A stretch of 64,000 bases of DNA from Candidatus Endomicrobium procryptotermitis (GCA_031279415.1 JAITIP010000036.1:1-64000), one strand, 5' to 3'; numbered from the stretch's first letter, positions 8,542 to 17,946 are shown. Notes: generated from the letters alone by a model not told the origin. Numbers and translations are program-made.

Positions 8542-9891
8542 ATGAGAGATTTTGCCGCCGTAATTCTTGCCGCCGGCGCAGGAACAAGAATGAAATCGTC
8601 GCTGCCTAAAGTTATGCATAAGCTTTCGGGCAAACCTTTAATAAATTGGGTTATAGACGCAGTTGAAGCTTTAAAGCCGGATAAAATCGTAGTGATTTTT
8701 GGACATAAATCCGAAATAGTGCAGGAAAACTTTAAAAATAAAAAAGTAACGATAGCGTATCAAGAACAACAGCTTGGTTCGGCGCATGCTCTTATGCAGG
8801 CTCAAAAAGCGCTTAGATATTATAAAGGCGACCTTTTAGTAATATGCGGCGATGTTCCTCTTGTTAAAGTTTCTGAGTTGTCTTCTCTTATCAAATATAA
8901 TAAAAAAAATAAATCTTCGGTTACAGTGTTGGCGGCAAGAGTCGATAATCCTTGCGGTTATGGCAGGATTGTTAAAAATGGAGACGCTCTTGAAAAAATA
9001 GTAGAAGAAAAAGATGCAGATGAATGCGAAAAACTTATAAATGAAGTTAACAGCGGCATATACTGTTTTGACAATAATGTTTGGAAAGCACTTTCTAAAG
9101 TAAAGCCTGACAACGCAAAAAAAGAGTATTATTTGACCGATACTGTTGAAATACTTAAAAAACTCGGCAAAAAAACCATGTTCATCACTGCGAAAAATGC
9201 TTCCGAACTTAGAGGCATAAATAACCGGCGTGAATTGCAGGAAGCAGAAAACGCTTTGCAAAGAGTTAAAATTGACGAGCTTTTTAAAAAAGGCATTACA
9301 ATTATTGACGTAAATAATATATATGTTTCTTATGACGCAGAAATCGGTCAGGATACGGTAATATACCCGGGCGTTTTTATTGACGTCGGAGTAAAAATCG
9401 GAAAAAACTGTATTATACAGGGTTCAAGCTATATAAAAAATTCGTCTATTGCTGATAATGTCTCAATTTTGTCTTCATATATTAACGGCTCAAAAATAGG
9501 AAATGGCTCGAAAATAGGTCCGTTTTCACATATAAGATCGGAGTCGATTTTAAAAGACGGCGTAAAAATCGGCAATTTCAGTGAAACGAAAAAAGCAGTA
9601 ATATCAAAAAATTCTAAAGTCAACCATCTTTCTTATATAGGCGACGCCGAAGTGGGCGAAAATGTAAATATAGGAGCCGGCACGATAACCTGCAATTACG
9701 ACGGCAAAAATAAGCATAGAACTGTTATTGGTTCAGGTTCTTTTGTCGGTTCAAACGTGAATTTTGTTGCTCCAGTAAAAATAGGCAAAGATGCTTTGAT
9801 TGCGGCAGGGTCGACTATAACAAACGATATTCCTTCGGGAAGACTTGCCATAGCAAGAGCCCGTCAGGAATTGAAATATAGAAAAAAATAA
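8542..9891 (+). CDS. glmU: Bifunctional UDP-GlcNAc pyrophosphorylase / GlcN-1-P acetyltransferase
   Basis: This 449-residue enzyme carries out the last two steps to UDP-GlcNAc, the precursor for peptidoglycan and lipid A. Residues 1-230 are the uridylyltransferase, with the signature L9-A-A-G-A-G-T-R16-M-K-S-S-L-P-K23. From about 250 onward are left-handed beta-helix hexapeptide repeats ending with N-H-L-S-Y-I-G-D and G-A-G-T-I-T-C-N-Y-D-G-K-N-K, the acetyl-CoA/GlcN-1-P site. Length matches the E. coli enzyme. prs follows after 10 bases, a glmU-prs-rplY-pth order common in many bacteria. Confidence 0.97.
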   Translation: MRDFAAVILAAGAGTRMKSSLPKVMHKLSGKPLINWVIDAVEALKPDKIVVIFGHKSEIVQENFKNKKVTIAYQEQQLGSAHALMQAQKALRYYKGDLLVICGDVPLVKVSELSSLIKYNKKNKSSVTVLAARVDNPCGYGRIVKNGDALEKIVEEKDADECEKLINEVNSGIYCFDNNVWKALSKVKPDNAKKEYYLTDTVEILKKLGKKTMFITAKNASELRGINNRRELQEAENALQRVKIDELFKKGITIIDVNNIYVSYDAEIGQDTVIYPGVFIDVGVKIGKNCIIQGSSYIKNSSIADNVSILSSYINGSKIGNGSKIGPFSHIRSESILKDGVKIGNFSETKKAVISKNSKVNHLSYIGDAEVGENVNIGAGTITCNYDGKNKHRTVIGSGSFVGSNVNFVAPVKIGKDALIAAGSTITNDIPSGRLAIARARQELKYRKK

Positions 9892-9901
9892 AGAGGCCTC
9901 T

Positions 9902-10834
9902 ATGAAGCTTAAGATTATTTCAGGAAATGCTAATGTTGAACTTTCCAAACAGATCGTTCAAAAGCTAGGCGTTGAACTGGGTGAGGCCAAAGTAGGACAT
10001 TTTAGTGATGGCGAAATACAGGTTAAAATAGTGGATAATGTCAGAGGCGCTGACTGTTATATAATCCAGCCTACGTGTTCGCCAGTAAACGAAAATCTGA
10101 TGGAGCTTCTCATTATTGCCGACGCTTTAAAAAGAGCTTCTGCAAGAAGAATTACAGCGGTTATACCTTATTACGGTTACGGCAGGCAGGACAGAAAAGC
10201 CGAACCCAGAGTGCCGATAACAGCAAGACTTGTGGCAAATCTTCTTGCAACGTCGGGAATTACAAGAGTGCTTACGATGGATTTGCATGCAGGACAGATT
10301 CAAGGATTTTTTGATATTCCCGTAGATCATCTGTATGGAACACCGGTAATTCTGAGTTATTTTCAGGAAAAAAATTTTACTGATGCTGTTATCGTTTCTC
10401 CAGACGCGGGAGGAGTGGAAAGAGCAAGATCTTTCGCAAAACATTTTAACGCCGATTTGGCAATCGTAGATAAAAGAAGGCCTCGACCGAATGAAGCTGC
10501 TATTATGAATATTATTGGCGAAGTGAAAGGAAAAACTTGTATAATATTAGATGATTTGGTTGATACCGCAGGCACGCTTACAAAAGTAGCCGAAGCAATA
10601 AAATCAAAAGGTGCGGCAAGAGTTTTTGCTACAGCTTCTCATGGAGTTTTGTCTGGAAATGCAAAACAAAAAATTCAGGATTCATTCATAGAAGAGCTTG
10701 TAATAACAGATTCTATTCCATTGTCGCAGGATGGCCCTGTAGAAAAAATAGTCGTTCTAAGCATTGCCTCTATTCTTGCCGAAGCGATTATGAGAATTTC
10801 AAATGACGAGTCGATAAGCGCTTTATTCGTATAA
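9902..10834 (+). CDS. prs: Ribose-phosphate pyrophosphokinase
   Basis: This 310-residue PRPP synthase makes PRPP from ribose-5-phosphate and ATP for purine, pyrimidine, NAD and His/Trp synthesis. The sequence shows the N-terminal F-S-D-G-E, P-Y-Y-G-Y-G-R-Q-D-R-K, the flexible-loop D-K-R-R-P and the PRPP-binding D-D-L-V-D-T-A-G-T. Length is typical of the class I enzyme. It starts 10 bases after glmU and precedes rplY. Confidence 0.97.
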   Translation: MKLKIISGNANVELSKQIVQKLGVELGEAKVGHFSDGEIQVKIVDNVRGADCYIIQPTCSPVNENLMELLIIADALKRASARRITAVIPYYGYGRQDRKAEPRVPITARLVANLLATSGITRVLTMDLHAGQIQGFFDIPVDHLYGTPVILSYFQEKNFTDAVIVSPDAGGVERARSFAKHFNADLAIVDKRRPRPNEAAIMNIIGEVKGKTCIILDDLVDTAGTLTKVAEAIKSKGAARVFATASHGVLSGNAKQKIQDSFIEELVITDSIPLSQDGPVEKIVVLSIASILAEAIMRISNDESISALFV

Positions 10835-10905
10835 TTGTTTTTGATTTCTTTTAGATGAAATCAATATTCAAATATAATTACAGCATACAAAACGGAGGAA
10901 GGGAA

Positions 10906-11571
10906 ATGAAGGAAGTGATTTTAAATGCAGAAACAAGAGAAATCGGTTCAAAAAGCAGTTTGGAAAGTTTTAGAAAACAGGGAAAAATTCCTGGAGTTCT
11001 TTACGGAAAAGATATAAAACCAGCTTCTATAGCAGTTGACTCAAAAGCTTTTCTATCAATAATAGAAGCCAACGGCGCAAACGTTATCATAAATCTTAAA
11101 ATGAAAAATGGAAATCAGCCGGCTCTCGTAAAAGAATTGCAGAGAAATGTTTTGACACAGTCACCTATGCATATTGATTTTCAGGCTATTTCTCTTAAAG
11201 AACAGATTGAAGTTATGGTTCCTATACATATTGAAGGCATTGCAGACGGAGTTAAAAATTTCGGCGGATTAATGGAATTTATGACTAGAGAAGTTAAAGT
11301 TTCGTGTTTGCCGACAAATATCCCACAGAAAATCAGCGTTGACGTTACGCCTTTGGGTTTGGGACAAGGGGTAACGCTTGCGGATTTGCCTAAACTTGAC
11401 GGAATCGAATATTTACAGGAACCCTCAACATTGATAGTGCATGTTGTTTCAGTGAGCGCGGCTGAAGAAACGCCTGCGGCAGAAGTCGGAACGGAAGCGG
11501 CTCAGCCAGAAGTTATTTCAAAAGGAAAGAAAGATAAAGAAGGCGAAGGCGCTTCTGGAGAAAAAAAATAA
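10906..11571 (+). CDS. rplY: 50S ribosomal protein bL25, CTC-type
   Basis: This 221-residue 5S rRNA-binding protein has the N-terminal L25 domain (about residues 1-95, with G-K-I-P-G-V-L-Y-G-K) and the CTC-type C-terminal domain (about 100-190), ending in a charged Glu/Lys-rich tail. ATG 10906 is chosen because GGAGG lies at 10894-10898; an in-frame ATG at 10855 has no site and would add 17 atypical residues. It sits between prs and pth, the usual place for this gene. Confidence 0.93.
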   Translation: MKEVILNAETREIGSKSSLESFRKQGKIPGVLYGKDIKPASIAVDSKAFLSIIEANGANVIINLKMKNGNQPALVKELQRNVLTQSPMHIDFQAISLKEQIEVMVPIHIEGIADGVKNFGGLMEFMTREVKVSCLPTNIPQKISVDVTPLGLGQGVTLADLPKLDGIEYLQEPSTLIVHVVSVSAAEETPAAEVGTEAAQPEVISKGKKDKEGEGASGEKK

Positions 11572-11574
11572 AAA

Positions 11575-12150
11575 ATGTCCGACATTAAATTGTTTGCCGG
11601 GCTCGGCAATCCCGGAGACAAATATAAAAATACCCGTCATAATTTCGGTTTTATGGCTTTAGACGCTATAGCTCATGCAAAACGTCTGGAGTTCAAAAAT
11701 AGGGAAAATATGGCGGATATTTCTTTTTATGACAGCACCAACTGGAAAATAATTCTTTTAAAACCTATGACTTTTATGAATCTTTCTGGACATCCGATTT
11801 CTGCAGCGGCAAAATATTACAAAATACTGCCTGAAGAAATATTTGTTTTTTATGATGATTTTTCCATACCACTGGGAGAGTTCAGGCTCAGGCTCTCAGG
11901 TGCTTCCGGAGGGCATAATGGAATAAATTCAATAATAAGCCATCTTCACACCGACAAATTTCCGAGAATGAAGCTTGGCATAGGGCATTTGCCTGAATTT
12001 GTCAAAATTCCGGATTTTGTTTTGTCAAAATTTTATGAAGAGGATAAAGAAAAAATAGAAGCCGTAACCTCAAAAGCCATCGAATTGTTTGACGAAATAA
12101 TACAATCTGGCTTAGAAAAAGCAATTTCAAAAATTTCCAATATAAAATGA
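11575..12150 (+). CDS. pth: Peptidyl-tRNA hydrolase
   Basis: This 191-residue enzyme releases peptides from peptidyl-tRNA that has dropped off the ribosome. It carries G-L-G-N-P-G-x-x-Y, the catalytic His22 in N-T-R-H-N-F-G, the M-N-L-S-G segment, Y-D-D-F and the G-A-S-G-G-H-N-G loop. Length is normal. The start lies 3 bases after the rplY stop, and its stop overlaps the next gene's ATG (ATGA), implying translational coupling. Confidence 0.96.
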   Translation: MSDIKLFAGLGNPGDKYKNTRHNFGFMALDAIAHAKRLEFKNRENMADISFYDSTNWKIILLKPMTFMNLSGHPISAAAKYYKILPEEIFVFYDDFSIPLGEFRLRLSGASGGHNGINSIISHLHTDKFPRMKLGIGHLPEFVKIPDFVLSKFYEEDKEKIEAVTSKAIELFDEIIQSGLEKAISKISNIK

Positions 12151-12746
12151 TTATAACGGTTAAAAAAAATCAAGATGAAATATTAAAAAGCATTGAAAAC
12201 TTTCATACGTTTTTCATTGTCGGTTGCGGCAGTTGTGCGGCAAAATGTTCTACAGGTGATGAAAAAGCAGTAGCCGAAATGAAAGATTTCTTGGAAAATA
12301 ACGGCAAAGAGGTTTTGGGAAGTTTTATATTGGACAGCGCATGCGATATGAGACTTGCGAAACGGGATTTGTCAAAAGATAAAATTTTCAGGGCGGCGCA
12401 AGCCGTTGTAATGCTTTCATGTGGTGCCGGAAGCCAGTCAGTAGAAAAAGTCAGCGAAAAAAACATAATCCCCGCCTTAGAATCAAAATATGTCGGAAGT
12501 ACAGAAAGAATAGGTGTTTACCATCGATTTTGCAGCGTATGCGGAAGCTGTATTTTAGCCGAAACAGAAAGCATCTGTCCGCGCACAAGGTGCGTCAAAA
12601 GTTTGGTAAACGGTCCGTGCGGAGGCTTCATTGACGGAAAATGTGAAACAGACCAAACAAAAGACTGCGCTTGGGTTCTTATATTTGAAAAACTAAAAAA
12701 ATCTGGCAAACTCCAAAAATTTTTAAACGATTACATAAAACCATGA
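12147..12746 (+). CDS. MTHFR C-terminal-domain (MthfrC/MetV-like) cysteine-rich protein
   Basis: This 199-residue protein matches the family of standalone methylenetetrahydrofolate reductase C-terminal proteins (PF12225-like, called MetV in acetogens). It shows G-C-G-S-C-A-A-x-C near residue 30, a second cluster C-S-V-C-G-S-C, C-P-R-T-R-C-V-K, and the signature N-G-P-C-G-G-F-I-D-G-K-C-E followed by C-A-W. In acetogens MetV pairs with MetF and uses Fe-S clusters. No metF lies beside it here, so its partner must be elsewhere or it works differently. Its coupling to pth is by ATGA overlap only and gives no functional hint. Family call is good, role is inferred. Confidence 0.8.
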   Translation: MIITVKKNQDEILKSIENFHTFFIVGCGSCAAKCSTGDEKAVAEMKDFLENNGKEVLGSFILDSACDMRLAKRDLSKDKIFRAAQAVVMLSCGAGSQSVEKVSEKNIIPALESKYVGSTERIGVYHRFCSVCGSCILAETESICPRTRCVKSLVNGPCGGFIDGKCETDQTKDCAWVLIFEKLKKSGKLQKFLNDYIKP

Positions 12747-12842
12747 AACAATTTCTAATCCACATATTTTAAAAAAATCATTGAGGGTTATATGGTTTCT
12801 CGTTACCGTTCACATCTAGATATGAATATGAGAAAATAAATC

Positions 12843-15152
12843 ATGAAAAAAATAATTATAACAATAAGCGCAATTTTAATAGTTTTTATCATTGTATTTA
12901 TAATGATTCCTTTTTTATTAAAAGCCGCATTTCCCCCGGAAAAAATTAAAACTGTTATGGAAGCTTATACAAAATCCGAATTCGACAGAGAAATAAATTT
13001 TGATAAGATTACTTTTATAAGAACGGGTATGCAGCTGCACAATTTTACTTTATCGAAAAAAGGTGGTTTTGACAAAGGCGTTTTCATTAAAACAAAAAAA
13101 TTGTCGTTTAAAGTTAAACTGCTGCCTTTACTAATAAAAAACATATCACTATACCGCATTGAAGCCGGTGAATTGTTTATGGATATTATAAAAAAAGATG
13201 GAATGTACAATGTTTCTAACGAAGACATTATAAAAAAATTTGTTTTTGACGGTTTAAAAAATGGCAAAAATAAAAAGATTAAATTTGCCATCTCAGAAAT
13301 AAACATAACAAAATCGCAGATCCAGTATTTTAGTAAAGACAAAAATATTATATATACAATTTCAGACTTATCTGCCGTTTCAAAAAATGTGCATCTTTCA
13401 GTTCCGTTTGAAACAAAACTTAAATTTATTCTTTCCTATAATAAAGAAACCGAAAGGATTGAAGTGCCATTTGAAGCTCTGTTAATTGCAGATTTGCAAA
13501 ATATGAATCCATTAAACGCTTCCATAGAAATAAAATCTCTTGATTTTCATTATAACGATACGAAATTTAATGTAAAAGCTAAAGCAGAAAATTTTTTTAT
13601 GCCTAATGTAAGCTTTTCGGCCGAAGCCGATACTTTTACACAAAACACATTGAAAGATATTGCTGCGGCATGCATGCCTTTTAAATTTAATAAAGTTAAA
13701 ATCAATTCCGAATTCAAAGTCGATTTTATCAATAAGGCAATTATTTTTAAAAGTTTGGACTTAACTTCCGGCAATTCCGTTGTAAAATCAAGTGGCAGTG
13801 TAGGTTTTGGACAAAAAAATAAAAGCATTGATTTTAAACAAACGCTAAGTTTTAATATCGGAGAAATTCTTGGAAATTTTGAAAAATGGTTTACCAAATT
13901 TTCAGTAAATGGAACCGTTAATGCAGCGACAGTTTTTAAAAATAACACCGTAACAGCGCAGGCTTGGAGCAATGACATTTCTGTAAATTTTGAAAAAACA
14001 GGCATATCAGCAAGCAGCGCTGCGGTAAAGTCCGCTTTTAAAGTTGACTTTCTTTATGGAAAAATCAATTTTTCAAATCTGGACTTTTCTATTTTAAACT
14101 TTATTGTAAACTCAAACGGCATTTATGACTTCAAAAAGAATAACTATGAGTTTTTTATAAATTCATCATTTGGCATAAGCGATCTTTCTTTATTGTTTGG
14201 CAGATATATAAAAGATTATTCTCCGCAAGGGAAGGCCGATATTTCTTTCAAGTTTTCCAATTCAGGAATTAAAGGCAGCGCCGTTTTGAAAGATGCCGCA
14301 GTAAAATATCTTTCGGTTTTTGACATTGACAAATTAAATGGGACTATCGTTTTTAATTCGATTAATGATATAAAAACAAATAATATGACAGGGAAGCTTA
14401 ATGGTGAGAAATTTACGCTTTTGGCTTCATATTTCAAAGATTTGCAAAATATAATGCTTTCGCTGAACTTTAAAGCAAATAAATTTTATTTTCCATCCTT
14501 TCCCCCAAAAAAAGAAGCAGATAAAAACATTTTAGAAGGTAAAGTTCCAGCTGAAAATCGCGGCTTGCCTTATATTTTGCATTTAAAAATGTCCACTCAT
14601 GCCAATTTTGCGGAAATCTCTCATATAAAAACGAAATCCGTTAATATCAATGCCGATTTAAAAAATATTACGCATAGATATGATCGTATAAAAGGTTACC
14701 TTTCGGTTAACGCTGACAATGTCGTTATTGAAAATATTGAAGAATTTGCAAATAAAAATACTTTTGCAAAATCGGTCATATATCCTTTAAATGAGGTACG
14801 TGAAGCGGCGGCAAATATCGGAATTAATATATTTGGCAAAAAAGAAATGCCTGAAGGAAAAAAAAGGACAAATTTTTTAAAATTTGATAAAGTTGAAAGC
14901 AAAAGCTTATTTAATCCCGGTTTTATACATATGGAAAAATTGAAACTGTCTTCAGCGGGTTCATATGTTAATGCGGCGGGCGGCATAGGTTTGCAGTCGC
15001 ATTTTTTAAATATGCGGCTTATCGTAGGTGCGGTTACAGGAGAATCTTTTGTTATAAAACTGGATGGCACATTAGATAAACCAAAAACTCGTGTCGATTT
15101 AGCAGGAAGCATTTTTACAGTTATTGATGCTATTCAAAAAGCTGTTAAATAG
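12843..15152 (+). CDS. AsmA-like envelope protein
   Basis: This 769-residue protein has one N-terminal membrane anchor (about residues 5-28) and a long beta-rich region, consistent with the AsmA/TamB/YhdP-like group that bridges inner and outer membranes. Typical signs are the early F-D-K-I-T-F-I-R-T-G-M-Q-L-H-N-F-T-L-S pattern, repeated alternating polar/apolar strands, and a C-terminal segment ending in G-T-L-D-K-P-K-T-R, common in this superfamily. Such proteins are thought to move phospholipids to the outer membrane. It begins 96 bases after the MthfrC gene and is followed by terminators. The AsmA assignment is by architecture, not by a diagnostic motif. Confidence 0.75.
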   Translation: MKKIIITISAILIVFIIVFIMIPFLLKAAFPPEKIKTVMEAYTKSEFDREINFDKITFIRTGMQLHNFTLSKKGGFDKGVFIKTKKLSFKVKLLPLLIKNISLYRIEAGELFMDIIKKDGMYNVSNEDIIKKFVFDGLKNGKNKKIKFAISEINITKSQIQYFSKDKNIIYTISDLSAVSKNVHLSVPFETKLKFILSYNKETERIEVPFEALLIADLQNMNPLNASIEIKSLDFHYNDTKFNVKAKAENFFMPNVSFSAEADTFTQNTLKDIAAACMPFKFNKVKINSEFKVDFINKAIIFKSLDLTSGNSVVKSSGSVGFGQKNKSIDFKQTLSFNIGEILGNFEKWFTKFSVNGTVNAATVFKNNTVTAQAWSNDISVNFEKTGISASSAAVKSAFKVDFLYGKINFSNLDFSILNFIVNSNGIYDFKKNNYEFFINSSFGISDLSLLFGRYIKDYSPQGKADISFKFSNSGIKGSAVLKDAAVKYLSVFDIDKLNGTIVFNSINDIKTNNMTGKLNGEKFTLLASYFKDLQNIMLSLNFKANKFYFPSFPPKKEADKNILEGKVPAENRGLPYILHLKMSTHANFAEISHIKTKSVNINADLKNITHRYDRIKGYLSVNADNVVIENIEEFANKNTFAKSVIYPLNEVREAAANIGINIFGKKEMPEGKKRTNFLKFDKVESKSLFNPGFIHMEKLKLSSAGSYVNAAGGIGLQSHFLNMRLIVGAVTGESFVIKLDGTLDKPKTRVDLAGSIFTVIDAIQKAVK

Positions 15153-15157
15153 AAGCG

Positions 15158-15199
15158 CGGGAATTGTAAAGCTGAGTTTCTCCCGTTTTGATTTTTTTA
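15158..15199 (+). terminator. Intrinsic terminator after the AsmA-like gene
   Basis: A short CGGGA/TCCCG stem with a loop of about 20 nt is followed by TTTTGATTTTTTT, just 6 bases past the stop codon. Confidence 0.55.
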
Positions 15200-15305
15200 A
15201 AAGATACTGCTTTTAAAATTGTTTATCAAATACAAGGAAACATCATATAAATTTTTGTTTTTATTGTGCTGCAACAGCGAAGTCCTTATGAATTAAATGC
15301 ACTTT

Positions 15306-15364
15306 AATTCCCAAAAAACGGCTGTAGAGGCATATTTTGCCATTACAGCCGTTTTTTGGGAATT
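15306..15364. terminator. Perfect 21-bp bidirectional terminator
   Basis: Arms at 15306-15326 and 15344-15364 are exact inverted repeats with a 17-nt loop. Each arm contains a GGCTGTA core flanked by a run of six A or T, so an RNA from either strand ends in a stem with an A/U-rich base. It sits between the convergent AsmA-like and porB genes, the expected place for a shared terminator. Confidence 0.75.
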
Positions 15365-15397
15365 ATTTTTTGTGTGACGTTTTTGAAAACTATTTTT

Positions 15398-16333
15398 TTA
15401 TGCTTTGCTGAAAATCTCAACTTTTTTCTGCAAAAGTTCCCATTTTGCGTCAACTTCTTTTTGTATCTGTTCGAGTATCGGCGCATTTTCAGGCTTAAAA
15501 AGATGTTTGAATCTTCCCTGAGGTTTCAAAAATTCCGTAATGGGTTTCTTCTCTTTGGGTTTTACATTTATTTTATAAATTCCGTTTTCAACTTCGTACG
15601 AAGGCCATATACACGTTTCGACTGCAAGCCTGTTAAGCGTCATAGTATCTTCCGGCTTATATGCCCAGCCCAGCCGGCAAGGCGTTAGCACGTTTATAAA
15701 TGACGGACCATTCGCCGCTAAAGCTTTTTGTACTTTTGTAACATAATCATTCCAGTTGCCGACATAAGCCTGAGCCGCGTAAGGAATACCATGTGCCGCC
15801 ATAATTTCCGTAAGATCTTTTCTGTTCTGCTCTTTTCCTTGATGAACTTTTCCTGACGGAGCAGTCGTTGTATGAGCTCCTCTCGGCGTCGCACCTGATC
15901 TCTGGATACCTGTGTTCATGTACGCTTCGTTATTGTAACACACATAAAGTATTTTGTGGCCGCGTTCCATAGCGCCTGACAACGATTGAATTCCTATATC
16001 GTATGTTCCGCCATCGCCGCCAAAAGCTATAAATCTTATATCTTCGGTTACTTTGCCTTGTTTTTTTAAAGATCTGTAAGCCGCTTCTATTCCCGAACAG
16101 GTTGCCGCCGAATTTTCAAAAGCGCTGTGAAAAAATGAACTTTTCCAAGCAGTATAAGGGAAAATTGTCGTTGAAACTTCCAAACAGCCTGTAGCGCTTG
16201 TAACCACAACTGGCGTATTACCTGCGGCAAGAAGTGTTTGCCTTGCAACAATGCCGGCCCCGCAGCCGGCACAAAGGCGGTGTCCGCCGGTTACGCGTTC
16301 AGGATTTTTACTCAATTCTTTAATATTTGCCAT
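15398..16333 (-). CDS. porB: Pyruvate:ferredoxin oxidoreductase, beta subunit
   Basis: This 311-residue thiamine-diphosphate-binding subunit belongs to a four-subunit PFOR, which oxidises pyruvate to acetyl-CoA and CO2 while reducing ferredoxin. It shows the cysteines G-H-R-L-C-A-G-C-G-A near residue 20 for the [4Fe-4S] cluster, the TPP/Mg motif F-G-G-D-G-G-T followed by N-N-E-A-Y-M-N-T-G, and a Q-R-S-G-A-T-P segment. Last gene of the porC-porD-porA-porB operon, 47 bases after porA. Oxygen-sensitive central metabolism is consistent with the class III ribonucleotide reductase seen elsewhere in the window. Confidence 0.94.
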   Translation of the reverse strand: MANIKELSKNPERVTGGHRLCAGCGAGIVARQTLLAAGNTPVVVTSATGCLEVSTTIFPYTAWKSSFFHSAFENSAATCSGIEAAYRSLKKQGKVTEDIRFIAFGGDGGTYDIGIQSLSGAMERGHKILYVCYNNEAYMNTGIQRSGATPRGAHTTTAPSGKVHQGKEQNRKDLTEIMAAHGIPYAAQAYVGNWNDYVTKVQKALAANGPSFINVLTPCRLGWAYKPEDTMTLNRLAVETCIWPSYEVENGIYKINVKPKEKKPITEFLKPQGRFKHLFKPENAPILEQIQKEVDAKWELLQKKVEIFSKA

Positions 16334-16380
16334 TTTTTATATCCCCCGGGAGCCAAGCTCCTTCATTTTAAATTATTAAC

Positions 16381-17583
16381 TTAAAATCTTACATTAACAT
16401 ATTCGATTCCGGTAAAAGCTTTCTCGGCACCGGAAGCTATTTTGCCTAGTTTGTCATAAATTGCGGCAATATGTTCCGTATTGATTTCTCTTCCGCCAAG
16501 ACCATATACGTAGTTAATCGCTTTAGGCCCTGTAATGCCGGCCGCATATAAAGCGGAAACAACATCGGAATAAACCGGAGCGTATGTTCCCGAACATGAG
16601 TCCGACCTGTCCATAACTGCAATCGCTTTAACGTTCGCCAAATCTTTTACTATGGTTTCCGCAGGGAAAGGTCTGAAAACTCTTATTTTTATAAGGCCTG
16701 CTTTTATTCCTTTTTCTCTGAGTTCTTTTATAACAACTTTTGCCGTTCCAGCCGTTGAACCGATAACGACTACGGCAATTTCGGCGTCGTCCATCATAAA
16801 CTTTTCATATAAATCGTATTTTCTGCCGAAAGTATTTTCAAAATCTTTTGCGACTTCCAAAACAATATCTTTGGCGTCTCTCATGGCCTGCGCAAGCTGC
16901 CATCTGTGCTCAAAATAGTAATCTTGAAGGTCGATTGAACCGAGCGTATAAGGCCTTTTTGTATCTAGAAGGTACCTATCGGGCTTATATTCTCCAATAA
17001 AATTTTTTACGTCTTCGTCAGGATAAGTTTCGACTACTTCCATACAATGCGAAATAATAAAACCGTCGGTCGTGACCAAAACGGGCAATTTTGCTTTTTC
17101 TGCAATTTTTGTAGCCTGAATCATATTATCATAAGCTTCCTGAGAATTTTCCGAGTATATTTGTATCCATCCCGCATCTCTTGCGCCCATGGTGTCCGAT
17201 TGGTCACCATGAATATTAATAGGAGCGGATATTGCTCTGTTGACTTCCGCCATAACTATCGGAAGTCTTAAACCCGAAGCTATATAAAGCATTTCCCACA
17301 TAAGAGAAAGTCCCTGTGACGAAGTGCCGGTCATGGCTCTTGCTCCGGCTGCGGAAGCGGCAATAGTGGCGGACATTGCAGAATGTTCGCTTTCAACCGC
17401 GACATACTCGCTTTTTACTATGCCGTCAGCGACAAACTGCGAAAAAATTTGAACGATTTCCGTTGCGGGAGTGATAGGATAAGCCGCTACCACATCCGGC
17501 TCTATCTGGCGCATTGCTTCGGCCATAACTTCGTTGCCGGTTTTTGCAACAAGCCTGCCTTTAGGATATACTGTCTTTATCAT
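16381..17583 (-). CDS. porA: Pyruvate:ferredoxin oxidoreductase, alpha subunit
   Basis: This 400-residue alpha subunit has the TPP pyrophosphate-side domain: the N-terminal G-N-E-V-M-A-E-A-M region, Y-P-I-T-P-A-T-E, the V-E-S-E-H-S-A-M active-site segment and T-S-S-Q-G-L-S-L-M. The C-terminal half is the transketolase-C-like domain (V-I-G-S-T-A-G-T). A ribosome site AAGGGG precedes ATG 17583, 18 bases after porD. Pyruvate is the likely substrate, but 2-oxoacid relatives share this layout. Confidence 0.93.
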   Translation of the reverse strand: MIKTVYPKGRLVAKTGNEVMAEAMRQIEPDVVAAYPITPATEIVQIFSQFVADGIVKSEYVAVESEHSAMSATIAASAAGARAMTGTSSQGLSLMWEMLYIASGLRLPIVMAEVNRAISAPINIHGDQSDTMGARDAGWIQIYSENSQEAYDNMIQATKIAEKAKLPVLVTTDGFIISHCMEVVETYPDEDVKNFIGEYKPDRYLLDTKRPYTLGSIDLQDYYFEHRWQLAQAMRDAKDIVLEVAKDFENTFGRKYDLYEKFMMDDAEIAVVVIGSTAGTAKVVIKELREKGIKAGLIKIRVFRPFPAETIVKDLANVKAIAVMDRSDSCSGTYAPVYSDVVSALYAAGITGPKAINYVYGLGGREINTEHIAAIYDKLGKIASGAEKAFTGIEYVNVRF

Positions 17584-17601
17584 TTCATTAACCCCTTTAT
17601 T

Positions 17602-17919
17602 TTATTTCTTTTCTTCTTCCATCGTAATGGCTTTAATTTTTACAGGACATTCTTTAGCACAGATTCCACAGCCTTTGCAATGGTCATAATCTATACCAGT
17701 AATGACGGTTATCTTTTTTTCGTCCGGAGCAATTTTAACGGAAGAATCGGGGCAGGATATCCAGCATGCCAGACAATGAATACATTTATCCTTATTCCAC
17801 ACAGGTCTTTCAGAACGCCAGTCACCAGTTATAAAATTTTGAGCTGTACCAGCTTCGACTATATCACCTATAGGAAGCTCTGACGCCGATAATTTTATTT
17901 TACAATTGTTATTTTCCAC
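17602..17919 (-). CDS. porD: Pyruvate:ferredoxin oxidoreductase, delta subunit (ferredoxin-like)
   Basis: This 105-residue protein has two [4Fe-4S] motifs, C-I-H-C-L-A-C-W-I-S-C-P and C-K-G-C-G-I-C-A-K-E-C-P. The first motif has a Trp where small residues are usual. The N-terminal part contains T-G-D-W-R-S-E-R-P-V-W, typical of the PorD/VorD subunit. It passes electrons from the TPP site to external ferredoxin. It lies between porC (27 bases) and porA (18 bases). Confidence 0.94.
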   Translation of the reverse strand: MENNNCKIKLSASELPIGDIVEAGTAQNFITGDWRSERPVWNKDKCIHCLACWISCPDSSVKIAPDEKKITVITGIDYDHCKGCGICAKECPVKIKAITMEEEKK

Positions 17920-17946
17920 TTTATTTCCCCTCCGTATATTTTTAAA

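Noticed and set aside
8836-9261. 141-codon open frame on the minus strand
   Set aside because: It lies wholly inside glmU on the opposite strand and has aromatic-rich, non-protein-like composition; a shadow of the real gene.
13550-14005. 151-codon open frame on the minus strand within the AsmA-like gene
   Set aside because: Antisense shadow caused by low stop frequency in a Lys/Asn-rich gene; no ribosome site.
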